A DNA stretch of 64,000 bases from Ignelater luminosus (GCA_011009095.1 VTPC01000413.1:134184-198183); one strand, 5' to 3'; shown: positions 14,601 through 26,420, counted from the stretch's first letter. A program made the numbers and translations. Notes: generated from the sequence alone by a model not told the origin.

Positions 14601-17210
14601 TTCTGATACTTTTTCAATATCAGAATTTTGAATACTGATACAGATAAATAATTAGAAATCTTACCAGTTGGTTCAAACGAACGGACATACATATGCCAAG
14701 AATACAAAAACTAAACATTATGAGTAGTACCTAAAGTTTTTATGATCCAGGGTGTTTTCCTGAGGAAACAAAAGTTTTTTAATGAAAGAGCAAAGTGTTT
14801 AAAAATGAATGATTAGTAAATAACACCATGTTTTAAACAGTCGCCATAGAAATTTTTCACGTTTCAGAATATTATCCGAACAGCTTAATTCACCAATGTT
14901 TCTTACCTATATTTGAATAGCTTTCTGGGAAGAAGAAATCCCGAATTCTGTGATTTCATACTTTGCTGTTGATTCATGATCAATCATGAATGATCAATGA
15001 TCATTTTTTAACCTTTTTTCTAAACAACAAAAAACTGCGCGTTTTATTGACGTAATCTTTGAATAGGTACTTTCATATTTGCCTTTTTTGATTCAAAGCT
15101 TATTTAAGACTTCTTTACGTAGTTTCTTATTACAATTTTTTCAAGTTAATTCGCTTTCCTGTAAGTATTTATAGTTTTGTTTTTGTAGTACGAAAAGTGG
15201 ACTTCAGGTAAATGAAACATAAATAATATTAGTGCAAGTTAAAAGAGCACAAGAAATCTTGATAAATCCGAGTTAAAATAAAAATTCGACAAAAGAGATT
15301 TTATATAGAGCAGAATGGCAGTGGTACTGATTAAGTTGCAAGGGGAAAACCTGTTATTATAAATTCTAAATCGAAACAAGCTTGAAACGGATTGTTTACA
15401 AAAAGTCGACAAGCTTTTTTAGATCGGTTGCAGCCTTTCCATTATGACTCAGTCAGTATCACTAGAATAATAATAGTTATTAATTATAATAATAGTAGTA
15501 ATAATATACATGTAGTTAATAGTTTCTGAGTTGGATAAATATAGAAAATCATATTTGCAAGCACAGCATTGATGTCGGCAGAAGATTCCTGAACTAGACA
15601 CGTTGATAATACCTGTTTAGATTAAATTGCGATACAACGTCATTCCCATTTCAAAGTTCAAAGTTCAAGTTCTATATCCCAACAAATTCTACAAAGCACT
15701 CTAGTTGTACTATTAATTACAACTACAATAATAACTAAAGCATAATTAGTTTTTTTTTGTTTTGTGCACATTGACAGCTTTTACTTCCTGATATATCATC
15801 GATAACACTGACCTATATAGGCATTGAAAAGCTCTCATGGTGCTATTGTTTCCAAAAATGTATATAATTATATTAGAAATTAAACTATGTGTAAATTATG
15901 TTGTATTTATACCTTAGGTTCACGATTGCTGCTTTTTAACTTTCCATTTAAATAAAAACTCCACGCTCCCCAATGTGATTCCCACGAGGTACAGATGTGA
16001 TACCAACGATTTTCCTTAAAATAAGTGGGTATTCTGAATACTTCATTTTCTAAAATTGCTAGGTTAATCGCCTTGCCGTAGGGAGAAATCCAGACCCGTA
16101 TATAACGATCCTCTTCGTGTTCTAAAATTATGGAAATAGCTCGAATAATTCATTCGACACTGAATAATTCATTTAAGTTTATAAAATTGCAATACTTAAC
16201 AAAGCAATAGCAAAATAATTTTGTAAACAATGAATAAATTACTTTTTTGCAGTTACAGTCTACTGTATTAAACTAGAATTTAATATTATTTTATATAATT
16301 TTTTGTGCAACACTTTCGCATTCATTAAAACGAAAAGGGAAACATCAACAACAGACGTTTAACGGCATTAATAACTTGTAATTATATTAGAATATTTCGG
16401 TCCCTTTTCATCTCGTGAGAAAATCTGTATCTTCTTCGTGGAATATTTATACTTACTCGAATAAGAAAGTAAAGGATGAGCATAAGTAAGATTCGCGCTT
16501 CTCAGCCAAATACAGAAAGTGAATTCGGTTATAGCTGGCACATCAGCGATGTAACGCAGGAACTAGAAATCATAAATCATAGGTTATAAAAATATCATCT
16601 TGAAGCGTTATGGAAATTGCAAATTAGTTTTTTTAGGTTTCCCCCTAGTTAAATGCAGTGCAGGAAAAAAACATTGTAGTATACTATATACTACGACCTT
16701 TCTCCGTTTTTTAATTCAGAAAAATTACTGGTGTGTAAGTCTTTTATACTTTCTTAGTTCTGCTAGACTGAACTTGATTTTAATGATTTAAGTTTGTTAA
16801 TTTTTTTCTTACAAACGATGCACAAAGCGGTTCAAAATAACGGAAGAAACCTTGAATCTTAACCACAATTTTCGTCAAACTCGTATTTAAATTACCAAGA
16901 AAAACGTGATCATTCATGTATATCAAATTACTTTCTTTTTTAATTAGCATTTATACGAATTGTAAGAAAAGTTAGAGTTGGATAATATTAAAAGAAATTA
17001 ATTCGGATTAAAGCTTACCTGAATATAACCTTTCTGAGTCAGTGAAACTTTATTAAGGTAATTATAGTATTTGACACTGTTATGAAATTGATTATTTAAA
17101 ATTTTAACTTGTGCTGTTTGCCGGTCTGGAATTTCTGCTTTTTGTATTTCTGGCCATAAAATTAGAACTGCTATTATTTTCCATAATAATATTGTCAAAT
17201 TTTCTGTCAT
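7927..17210 (-). CDS. Secreted pentraxin-domain protein (4 coding exons, complete CDS)
   Basis: Predicted join, 5' to 3' on the minus strand: 17210-17019, 16562-16457, 16121-15913, 8616-7927 (1197 nt, 398 residues plus stop). All introns are GT-AG and phases agree (0, 1, 0). Residues 6-19 form a hydrophobic core typical of a signal peptide, so the product is probably secreted. Residues about 60-215 are a pentraxin (concanavalin-A-like jelly-roll) domain: FTFCIWLRS at 78-86, HICTSWES at 141-148 (exact match to the family signature H-x-C-x-[ST]-W-x-[ST]) and VVGQE at 182-186, equivalent to the calcium-binding GQE of C-reactive protein. The two domain cysteines that form the usual disulfide are present. 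Residues about 215-398 match nothing I know. Known pentraxins bind ligands in a calcium-dependent way in immunity or at synapses; the role here is unknown. The last intron is long (7.3 kb) and holds a mariner element. Confidence 0.85.
8617..12046. other. Intron 3 of pentraxin-domain gene, proximal part
   Basis: AT-rich intron sequence. The stretch 10120-10640 is less AT-rich and reads for short distances like decayed coding sequence, but I cannot assign it to any family. No exon is seen. Confidence 0.45.
12047..12972 (+). mobile_element. Mariner element, internally deleted (926 bp)
   Basis: Terminal inverted repeats of about 31 bp begin CGAGGTCTGTTCAAAAAGTA at the left and match the right end with one mismatch in the first 31 bases. 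TA duplications flank it (12045-12046, 12973-12974). It holds two parts of a mariner transposase: an N-terminal helix-turn-helix piece and a C-terminal catalytic piece. A full mariner is about 1.3 kb, so some 350-400 bp from the middle, including the first catalytic aspartate region, are gone. The nearly identical ends point to fairly recent insertion. It sits in the last intron of the pentraxin-domain gene, in the opposite orientation. Confidence 0.9.
12252..12836 (+). pseudogene. Mariner transposase, internally deleted and frameshifted
   Basis: The N-terminal part begins MDQRICIKFC at 12252 and carries the first helix-turn-helix (ending near VNDEER at about 12420). The frame then changes and resumes at about 12450 with GVVHHEFLPQ. 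The C-terminal part keeps HHDNAPAHTS and PDLAPCDFFLF, the second and third catalytic aspartates separated by 34 residues, the D34D spacing of mariner. A stop falls at 12834-12836 and a further in-frame segment (DWKKRWHKCI) continues past it, so there are at least three lesions. The second helix-turn-helix and the first catalytic aspartate are missing. It cannot encode an active enzyme. Confidence 0.88.
12973..15912. other. Intron 3 of pentraxin-domain gene, distal part
   Basis: AT-rich intron sequence with no recognised exon or element. A cluster of overlapping TGATCAAT/ATTGATCA words lies at 14970-15004 and a TAA/TAATA-rich patch near 15465-15500. Confidence 0.45.
15913..16121 (-). CDS. Pentraxin-domain gene, coding exon 3
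   Basis: The acceptor TAATTTTAG precedes 16121 and the donor AAG|GTATAA follows 15913. The 209 nt exon completes a split lysine codon and ends in phase 0. It encodes residues 100-169, including WYHICTSWES, which contains the pentraxin signature, and WSFYLNGK just after it. Confidence 0.88.
16457..16562 (-). CDS. Pentraxin-domain gene, coding exon 2
   Basis: The acceptor TTTCTAG precedes 16562 and the donor TCGA|GTAAGT follows 16457. The 106 nt exon enters in phase 0 and leaves in phase 1. It encodes residues 65-99 with the conserved early strands of the pentraxin fold (FTFCIWLRS, then HPLLSYS). It is too short to stand out as an open frame and was found by matching the fold. Confidence 0.85.
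17019..17210 (-). CDS. Pentraxin-domain gene, coding exon 1 with signal peptide
   Basis: ATG at 17210-17208, donor ATTCAG|GTAAGC after 17019, 64 codons, phase 0. The N-terminus MTENLTILLWKIIAVLILWP is a typical signal peptide core. A good acceptor (TTTTCTAG) lies seven bases upstream of the ATG, so the 5' UTR is itself spliced. Confidence 0.82.
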
Positions 17211-17330
17211 GTTTATCTAGAAAATTTATTACATGTAAGCATATCTACTTTAGGTATAATTAATTTGAAAGAAACAATGAATATGTATACATATACATAA
17301 AATCTGAAAAACGAGTCAGATATTGCTTAC

Positions 17331-17650
17331 CTTTAGCTTCAGGAATTGTAATCTCCAAAGATGTTACTCACTTAATAATATTATACTCTTACTATTATTA
17401 AAGATTTTCAAGAAACATAGCGAAAATTTCCACTTATTATTGATTTTATTTACAAGCACTTAATTCCAGGCACATAATCACTTTAACACAATTACAATTT
17501 AACCAGTATCAGCTTCCATCCATGCCTTTAAAATTTTCAAAACTCGCAATTATTTTCGCTTAAAAGCAACATTTAAACGCGATTCTGATCAGGTTCGTTG
17601 TCGATCTGCCATTGAAATCTCCGGTCAACCCGGTCGCTGCTGTTCACCGT
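17331..17650 (-). promoter_or_regulatory. Probable 5' UTR exon and promoter region of pentraxin-domain gene
   Basis: A strong donor (GCTAAAG|GTAAGC) follows 17331 and can pair with the acceptor at 17218-17217 just before the ATG, implying a non-coding first exon. The segment 17575-17650 is clearly richer in G and C than its surroundings, as expected near a transcription start. The transcription start itself cannot be placed. Confidence 0.45.
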
Positions 17651-20600
17651 TTTCTTTGCTTTTCACCCGATAACCACTACACTACAGTAATGAATGTTGT
17701 TATGTGTATCCGTTTTAACTGTATGATCTGACCTCCTACCTTGTCTCTGTGGATTTGCAACGGTTTTATTTGAATGCACAAATTAAATAACATTAGATAC
17801 ATACAAGCATTTGTTCTTGAATTATTTGGAAAGCTCTGTTTGTTGAACTTGATATTTACATACAAAACAAATCTTGAGTGTTTCATTAAGATGTGATTTA
17901 TTAGAGAAGTAACCTTTAACATTCTTTTTTATTCTATTAGTTTCAGAACTTTTACTTCTTAAATTACGCACATGGGGCTTCGAGATTGCAATATAATTAT
18001 AATCTTGTTGATGTTTTGTTGACAAATTTCTTTTACTTAAAATACATCTGTTGTTTAAAGGTCAGCAGCTTTTAAGTTATTTTTATTTTTGTAGGAAGTA
18101 AAAAGCTTACAATACAGTATAATTATATAACCATGGTAATAGCAATAAATGAAATGTTAATTCAGGGCTGAAGACATTGATCTTGACATAGAAATAATCT
18201 CGGGTTATAATGCCAAAGGTTTACGTTCTCTTATTTCAAATAAAATATAAAGATGAGAAAATAATACAAAGAAAATTAGCAACAGCAAAGATTTCTTTCT
18301 TCACTGCTAAGTACGTAATATCCTATCCATCTTGCAGTGAAAAATTATTGAAAAATACACCCTACTAAACTCCGGTGGTGGTCTTGGTTGCAAGTGGTGA
18401 TTGATACAAAAGCAAAAGAAAAATACTTAACATCAGCTAGATAAATAAACCCGGAAAAAAGATATCCACATGTAAATGTGACCGTAGGAAGAACAACACT
18501 AACAGTAGCCGAAAACAGCCAAAGAACCTGCAGATCATAAGCTTTAGAATTTATTGTTTGTAACAGACAAATAATAATTGTTTGACAGTAATGAAAATAA
18601 TGAAAGTCAATTATTCTAATTACACAGGTCACTGCATATGACTATTTTGGATCACCCCATATAATTAAAAAAATAATTAAAGAGACGCTTTATTTAGTTC
18701 TAGTTCACTGACCAAACTTATTAAGAATATCAACACTTAATAATTTTTAATTTAGCTCTGTGTGTACTGTAGCTTGGTTTTGTCTTGTCAATGTTTAAGT
18801 TAGACTATATAAAACTTTATAAATAATTGCAACGACTTTTGGTGTTATATTATGAAGATACACCGCACTTAAACAAAAGGAAGATTATAAATGGTGCCTA
18901 CGTACAAGTACATGCCTACAGATGGGAGACAATTCAGGCATTAAGTACAAGACAAAATTTGACACTTTCCAAAACCACATCATCCTGTTACCCTTAAGAA
19001 ACTTTTTATATTCTCTAACCTTGTAAGTCTTAATTGCATTTTGCTCCGTTCAAAAATTACCTACAGAGTCGTAACCAGAAAGGACTATATAGAAGAGCTG
19101 TACAAGTTTTAGGTGGGGCGCACAATAGAAGTAATGGTAGCACGAGCTTAGCTGTTACAAAGTACGTTAACCAGGTAGTACTTTAAAAATATTTGTTTTA
19201 AAAGCTACATAAATGACGTACGGAAACTGCTACTGCAGGATCTATGTTTAGGAATGTTTGATATTTTAGAGGTCTTATTTTCGAAAGATTCCTACTGTTC
19301 AATATAGCATGGACATGCAATTATGCTGTGCTGTCATTACGACTAATGTAAGTGTTCTCTTTGGGAAGACTGAAAGATAAAATATTTTGACATTATTTTG
19401 ATAAATACAGACAATTTGCGTGAATATATACTAATATACTACGAGAGCAAATCATTGATTGGTTTGAGCTGATACATTCTCCATAAATACAAACGAGATT
19501 GTGCAATTAACAGCTGCTGACAGAATTAATTTTTTATACAGCTCCACTTTGGTAACGATGAACAAATATTCAAGTACTGATGCTTACTATATCAAGTGCT
19601 AGATTTGTTTTAATATAAAGAACACGACTACAGGTAGAAAAGAGTACAACAAATTAGAGACATTGGTGTAATAATGTTAGGTGGTACCAAAAGCTCGGGA
19701 AATGAACTAAAGCAACAGCGCCAAATAGATAGTTCCGATATCAATATGTGATCAAATAATTATTATAGGGACACAGCCAATAAATGGAAAGAGGCAACAA
19801 TATTTCTAACAATAAGTGGAACTCGATTGCATCCTAGGCCCTGGTCACCACCTGGATGCAGGTCACTGTCACTGTTTTAGCTTTAATGCAAATTTTTTGT
19901 TGGGCGTCACTTTTGCTGTTTATATTGAAACTAGAAATAAGCTACACTGTACATTCGAGAGAGAAGTTCAGTCTTGAGAAAACGTTCTTCTTATTTTTCC
20001 GGTTTTTCCCACCCAAAACCCGAAAGAACACGAAATCTTGTTTTACTTTTGAAATTGCTCTAGAGCTAAATCCATAATAGCCACTAGCTGAAGTTCTTTG
20101 TACCAATTCAAGCTTCACTCTTGGTCTCCTCTAAGTTTGGTTTGAGATCGATAGTTTGCAAGTTAGATGGAAGTGCGAAAACTAGATCAAACTTTTTGCT
20201 GGGTTTATTAGAGGTCAGGTTGTTAGCAACACTTTTATACCCTTAGATATATTCTTAAGATTAGGTAATTTCATTCTCTTTTATCTTGTTAATGACGATA
20301 GTATGTTTTGACAGGGTCTAGATTGCTATCATTTTACTCACCAAACAAAAAACCAGTTGAAAAGAAAATTCTTCTGCTGGTGTGTCACAAGCACGTTCTG
20401 TTGGAACACCTTGATATTATTCTTCTTCGGCTCTCCTATCCACAAGTAGAATAGTGGCAAAGGCTTTCGATTGTGACACTTCACAGCAAAGGTGATAATC
20501 GTAATCGAACTTATTCTCAGTGCCATGGATAACCGCAAAACGAATGTAATACTTTTTTGAAAACTAAACTGTTTACTACCACGTTTTGGGCATTTCTATG

Positions 20601-21414
20601 AACCGTTACTGCGTACACCTGTACACCTATATTTTGTACTTTCTTTTACAAGCTGATACTTGTCTAGCCATGGTTACAGAAAAGAATGGAAGAAAAGTGT
20701 TTTATTTTTCCGCTATAGGAACTTCGTAAGCCTATCTGAAACTAATGGTGACATGAAGTTCTTCACGAACTATTCGTATCAAAAGAACTTGAGGCTTGGA
20801 TCCACATGGATATTTCCTAAGATATTCTCCGGTGATATTCTGTAGCCACTTGTCAATCGTATACAGAGTATAGTCGAGATATTCACATGATCATTGGGCC
20901 CTCATATGAGCTGCTAAAGATTGAACCAGCATTGATTGGTTTTCATTTAAATTATGAATGGCTCCGAAGTATTTTTGAGTTTATGGTTATGTTTTCATGT
21001 TTGCTCACAAATGGTATAACTGTTTGGCTCATCTCTATGAACTTGACTGTCTTGAAGAAAAAAGATTTTGGAAGTACTAAGTACAAGATCTCATTTAATA
21101 CATTGACTGTAGCAAAACTAGTTCCAGTAGGAAAATTCTCAAGATATTGAGCTAGGCCGAATAAATTCATTCTGAACAATTTTGATTATGATTAATACAT
21201 CACTTGGTAATTGTATAGTTAATTTAATTAATGAAACGTTGTACTTGCGTTTGTTCAATACTATTTTTTCAGAAACTACTTGGTTTATCAAAATAAATTA
21301 AGCTTTGATTGATATGTTTACAACTACAGTCAGAGATTCCAAAATGTTCTGGAGAAAAAGAAATGCAAGTGTTAAACTACAATGCCTAATCTTTTGAGAG
21401 CACTCTGTATGTAT
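17651..21414. other. Intergenic, nothing recognised
   Basis: AT-rich sequence between the pentraxin-domain gene and a Tc1-like element. Short open frames on both strands show no domain, splice context or conserved motif. It may include upstream introns of the plus-strand adaptor gene, whose first exons I could not find. Confidence 0.4.
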
Positions 21415-22819
21415 ATAAACTCATGGACAAAATTAACGCACCAGTTAATTTTTTTTTTTAATTTTAAGATAACGATCATGATTAAGGTTACTGATTTCTT
21501 TGCTAATAGAGATGGATCTTCTTTGATAATCTTGACACATGCTGTCAACAAATTGTTTGCTTTAAAATCATAATTTTCATAATTTTACATTTTCTCAAAA
21601 GTTGAGCACATTTTTGTTACAAAAATTGCTGATTAACAAAAGATTTCATTTGCTAGAAGGACTTGTGTTGTTAGTAGTGTTAGTTTTAAAAGCTTTAGTG
21701 TTAAAAAATGAATCGTTGAAGAAATTTATCCGGTGAGGACGCAGTAAAGGCATCAACTTTATTGGAATAATGCGTTATGTTGCTAATTTGTTAGGAAGAA
21801 ATCATTCCACTATAAGTCACATAATTGAACGCTTCAATCAGACAGGATCTTACAATCGCAGACCAGGACAAGGACGCAAACGGTCTACGGATGCAAGAGA
21901 TGAACGCTTTCTGAGGCAGTCTGCTTTTAGAAACAGGTCAGTCACTGGTACAATGTTAAAAAATGAGTTGGCAATTGCTCGCAATGTCATGATATTGTCT
22001 CGATCTATGAGAAGACGTTTAAATGAAGTTGGATTGAGCAGTACAAGACCGGCGAAAAAACCTTTGTTAATCAGGGAACACAGATTTGCAAGATTACGTT
22101 TCGCTAGAAATCGTCAAAACTGGACAGTTGATGATTGGAAGAGAGTTTTGTTCTAAGATAAGACTAAAGTCAACTTAAAATCTTCGGATGATTCCCATCC
22201 GTATGAAATCCATGAAAGCAGATTATTATCTCGAACATGTAATGCCGTTTGCCCTCTTCGTTGTTCCTAATTTTGTATTCATGCAGGATAATGCTCGCCC
22301 CTATGTGGCCAGGCTGACTACTTAAATACAGTTGATGTTCAGTTAATAAAATGGCCAGCTGACAGCCCGATTTAAATCCCATGGAGCATCTATGGAACGT
22401 TCTTAAAAAGAAGTTCGCAGTCACAGACTCTCACCTGTCAACCATAATCAACTAGTAATAGCAGAATGGGAGAATATCCCCCAAGATGTTATCGAAAATC
22501 TGATCTCCAGTATGCCAAGGCGAATGAATGCAGTAATAAGAAGTAGAGGAGGCCATACACGGTACTAAGGAGCGGTTCAAACACGCTAATTTAATTGTTT
22601 ACGTTTTTTGTGTGTAGTTCATGCTTTGCGAGTTTTTAGCATTATTAATTATGTACTAAAAAATGACTTAAAATAAGGTCTTCTCTTGCCAATTTCTGTT
22701 CAAAACAACTGCACTGCTTTATTTACAAATTTCTATGAAGCTATCAATCATATTAGTCGAATGCAGGAAAACTTGTGCTTATTTAATCAAGTGGTGCATT
22801 AATTTTGTCCATGAGTTTA
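21415..22819 (+). mobile_element. Tc1-like transposon, decayed (about 1.4 kb)
   Basis: The left end TAAACTCATGGACAAAATTA is matched in inverted form by the right end (TAATTTTGTCCATGAGTTTA), with the similarity continuing about 30 bp inward. TA/TATA flanks make the exact edge uncertain by two bases. It contains a broken Tc1-family transposase. The ends are more diverged than those of the two mariners nearby, and the coding part has many lesions. Confidence 0.85.
21709..22567 (+). pseudogene. Tc1-family transposase pseudogene
   Basis: The segment begins with NLSGEDAVKASTLLE and a frame break, then continues open at 21770-22156 through the paired helix-turn-helix region (GSYNRRPGQGRKRSTDARDE) to DDWKRVLF, just before the first catalytic aspartate, which follows a stop codon. 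After an internal deletion the second aspartate block (MQDNARPYVARL, about 22270-22308) is present. The third catalytic residue block reads PDLNPMEHLWNVLKKK at about 22368-22415 after a one-base shift. The C-terminus (MPRRMNAVIRSRGGHTRY) ends with a stop near 22567. The D,D,E layout fits Tc1. It is inactive. Confidence 0.85.
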
Positions 22820-23121
22820 TATGGACTAATTGAGTGTTAAGCCACTTTCCATAAGTTTTATATAGGATATAGATTAGGACTCTGTTTTGCTCTTGAATTA
22901 ATTTATTACAAGATTGGTAGTCTTTTTCTTCTGATCTGAATATTTATCGTAGATCTCTTTTTTGCTCATTTTATGGAATTGTAACAAAATTTTGACCTTT
23001 TAAGCTGATTAAATTCGATTCAGCAGAAGACATTTCTCAGACAAACGATGTTTTAGTGCGTTTTTTAAGTGATTTGTAATCTGGAAATATACAGTGAAAA
23101 CAATGAAAGTTTGGAGCTCTA

Positions 23122-24323
23122 CGAGAGTGGTCTGAAAAGTTTCCGACCTCAACGTGAAGATGGCAGCACTCGTAAATAAAAGCTACTGAATTTCGTTGTT
23201 CATCTGTTGACAGTTACTCACCAAAGTTTCAGCCATTTTGGACGCGCAGTTTTTATGTAACAGTCGTTTGAGTGAATTAATGTGAGTTTTTTTGTGAAAA
23301 TGGACAAAATCGAGTATCGAGCTGTCATTAAATATTTGTTTTTGAAAGGCAATACGCCTTCGCAAATAAAAGATGAGTTGGATTCTGTGTATGGGGACTC
23401 TGCACCATCATTTACCACAGTGAAATTTTGGGCTGCCGAATTTAAACGTGGCCGTAAGAGCTTGGGAAACGATGAACGTTCGGGACGTCCAAAAACTGCA
23501 ACTACCGACGAAAACATCGCCAAAGTTCACCAAATGGTGCTAGACGACCGCCGAATTAAAGTGAGAGAGATAGCAGAGGTTATGAACATGTCAAAAGAAC
23601 GTGTTTGTCACATATTAAATCAACATTTAGGCATGAGAAAGCTGTCCGCGCGTTGGGTGCCGCGTTTGCTCACGTTAGACCAAAAACGTGTTCGAATGAA
23701 TATTTCCAACGCTCTTTTGGCGCAATTTAGGCGAAATAAATCTGAGTTTTGGCGCCGATTAATTACTGTAGATGAAACTTGGATACACCATTATACGCCC
23801 GAAACAAAAATACAGTCCAAACAGTGGACTGCAAAGGGAGAACCGGCTCCAAAAAAAGCAAAAACTGTTTTTTCGGCTGGGAAAGTGATGGCGACTGTTT
23901 TTTGGGATAGTCATGGAGTTATTTTAATCGATTATCTTCAAAAAGGAAAAACCATTACAGGAGCATACTATTCATCATTACTTGACAAGCTGAAGGAAGA
24001 ACTTGCGAAAAAACGGCCACATTTGCAGAAAAAGGAAATCCTGTCTCACCAGATCTAGCCCCAAGCGACTTCTTTTTGTTCTCTCATCTAAAAATTGCGC
24101 TCGGAGGACAAAGATTTTCGTCAAATGAAGAGGCAATCACCTTCGTGAACAATTATTTTGCAGAGAAAAATGCCGAGTACTATTTGGACGGGTTACAGAG
24201 ATGGGAGCATCGCTGGGAGAAGTGTGTAGAGTTACAAGGAGACTATGTTGAAAAATAAAAAAAAATTTTCAGAAAAAATGTCTTGTATCTTTGTTAGGTC
24301 GGAAACTTTTCAGACCACCCTCG
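23122..24323 (+). mobile_element. Mariner element, mellifera-type, nearly full length (1202 bp)
   Basis: The left end CGAGAGTGGTCTGAAAAGTT and the inverted right end CGAGGGTGGTCTGAAAAGTT agree over about 28 bases with one mismatch. TA duplications lie at 23120-23121 and 24324-24325. The transposase frame is almost intact except for one short deletion. The high identity of the ends and the long open frame suggest a recent copy. It lies 300 bp from the Tc1-like element, so this spot has been hit at least twice. Confidence 0.92.
23300..24258 (+). pseudogene. Mariner transposase lacking its second catalytic aspartate
   Basis: ATG at 23300 (MDKIEYRAVIKYLFLKGN) opens a frame that runs through two helix-turn-helix regions, the linker WVPRLLT and the first catalytic aspartate in TVDETWIHHY. 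It stops at about 24058 after KKRPHLQKKEIL. The block that should follow, with HQDNAPAHTS and about 25-30 residues after it, is deleted. The sequence resumes in another frame at PDLAPSDFFLF (third aspartate) and ends ELQGDYVEK-stop at 24258. The layout and wording resemble the mellifera subfamily. Without the second aspartate it cannot be active. An earlier in-frame start at 23282 is less likely. Confidence 0.88.
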
Positions 24324-24325
24324 TA

Positions 24326-26245
24326 TGGTCAAAGACGCGCTTCATTGAACGTAGCTTCTGAATTGGTTGTTTTACAACTTCCCCTTTGGCGTCATCAAAT
24401 GATCAAAACATTAGAAAAAATTAATGAATTGGTTTAATAGAGTAATAAATTTGATAAAGAGAAATTAAGATGTAATATGTGCAGTGTTAAATCAACTCCA
24501 AATGGCAAAACGCATTTTTAGAGGTTGCAGAAACACATAATTTAAAAAAAAGAGAGGTGAAGGATGAGATTTCTACATTCTTAAACAACAACAACAACAT
24601 ATTATAATTGAAAAGCAAACAAACTTGTTAGTCTCCATATACAGTATTTCATTATGAAATGCTATTGCTAACTATTAATAAGAAAGCAATTTTCAGTTAT
24701 AGAAATCGACTTCTAGGTAAATTAAAATTGCAAATATCTAAATATCCGCTTTCATAATTTACATCCATAAAACTTAATTAGATTGTACATTAAATGCAGA
24801 TCGTGCTTGTGCCCTAATTTGTATTGTAAAATTACTGTATTTCATGATAGAGGTTTGCCAGCATTAACCATTAAAAACGTGTTTAAGAATTAGGGCAAGG
24901 TATCAAAAAATCGACTAATATTTCCTGTTTTATGGATGCGCTTAAAATGTTCCGCGTAAAAGTAATATTTGAAATTTCAATTTTCTCCTCTGTCACCTAA
25001 CCATACATTTATTAAAATGCTTCACATAATATTAAAGTAACAACAAACTTTCTTTCTAGATATCTCTGAATGTGCGTGCGCCTTTTTAAAACACAAATAA
25101 TTTACATTTCTTCTTAATTACTGCACTTCTATTAGTAAATAAATCTTAAAACCACTTCAGAATAAAAACAATGCATAAATTCAGTATTTTATATCATTAT
25201 TTAGTATGTACGTAAGAATAATTATTGCTTTTATTTTATTTCATCTTGAGAATTATTATAATTTAGGCAGGAGAATTACTAAGAAAATATTTTTCTCATA
25301 ATTGTAGCGAGAACAATAAATAATTTTACACGGTAGACGTTTGACTTGCGAATTCGATTTACATATTAAAATTTCTGTCAGAACGGAAACAAGAAAGAGC
25401 ATAATGATTTAATTTAAATATTCAATCTCAAAGCTTTATTTGACGACAGCTGGCAAATGACATAACGGATCTGTAATTATAAGTGAACTAGAATTGATGG
25501 ATTAAGATAATGTCCATTATGGGTTTATATAGTATAAAGTATTCCTGTTCGCACAAATACCTACATCCTTGAATTGATGATTTATATTTGAAGTCTCTTG
25601 CAGGACTGCTAATTAAAAAGACTTCGATTTATTGAATTTATAGATGCTAGTTACATCCGGTGATGTTATTTACGAGGAAACTTAGTTATAACTGGAAATG
25701 AATGGAGGTCAATACATTTGACTTTGATTTAGTTGATGGAGATGTACATTTGTCGATTTGATGTAATGTAAATCTGCTTTTGTACTTTACAACCAATAAC
25801 TGTTGAAGATTTTATCTTACTTGATTTATAGAAATCAATAAAAGGTGTCAAAAGATATTTTACGTTAACCATGCACAACAATCAAAGAACTATAAAACAC
25901 GTCAAATATTTTGTGAATTCTTGTATCATTTATAGCGTATCTAAAAGTCATTTAAGTTTTCTCGAATAATCTGAAAAGTAGAAGAGAAGCTTTGCCTTCG
26001 ATACCTGTTGATTTCTTGTTTATAATGAAAAAAGTATTGATGCGTTAATACTTGCTCATCATTTATTATGCGTCATAAATTAAAAAATAATGTAGTCTTC
26101 CTCACTTCCTTTTTCCAGGTTTTTATAAATTTACTGTCACCTATTTTTCAAGAAACGCCTTTACCTTTTTTCTGCGATAACATCTTGAATTTACAAGATT
26201 TAGTAAGAGATTTTCTAAAGTGTCTTTATTTACTTTTTACCTATA
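24326..26245. other. Intergenic, nothing recognised
   Basis: AT-rich DNA without recognisable coding motifs, RNA genes or terminal repeats. Confidence 0.4.
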
Positions 26246-26370
26246 ATATTAATAATAATAATAATACGCCTTTATTATAATAATACAAAAATATAATAAA
26301 CAAATTAAAATTATAAATTGAGGAGTCTCCCGGCGAAATCTAGCCTGGGGCTACTCTATTTAACCCGAAG
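26246..26370 (-). mobile_element. 3' tail of a truncated LINE retrotransposon
   Basis: On the minus strand the segment reads GGCTAGATTTCGCCGGGAGA, CTCCTC, a T-rich stretch, AATAAAGGCG and then a TTA microsatellite (26246-26266). A short GC-rich block, an AATAAA-like word and a trinucleotide tail are the usual 3' end of I/R1/jockey-type insect LINEs. No reverse-transcriptase frame is attached, so it is a 5'-truncated copy. The 5' break point is not clear and could lie up to about 26420. Confidence 0.6.
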
Positions 26371-26420
26371 ACCCTCAGAAATAAAGGAATGATAATAAAT
26401 GAAGATAAGGATAGTGAAGA

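Noticed and set aside
20887..21179. Overlapping frames on both strands with a hydrophobic segment
   Set aside because: Neither frame shows a recognisable family, splice sites or conserved motif. The overlap of two frames shows that one at least is chance.
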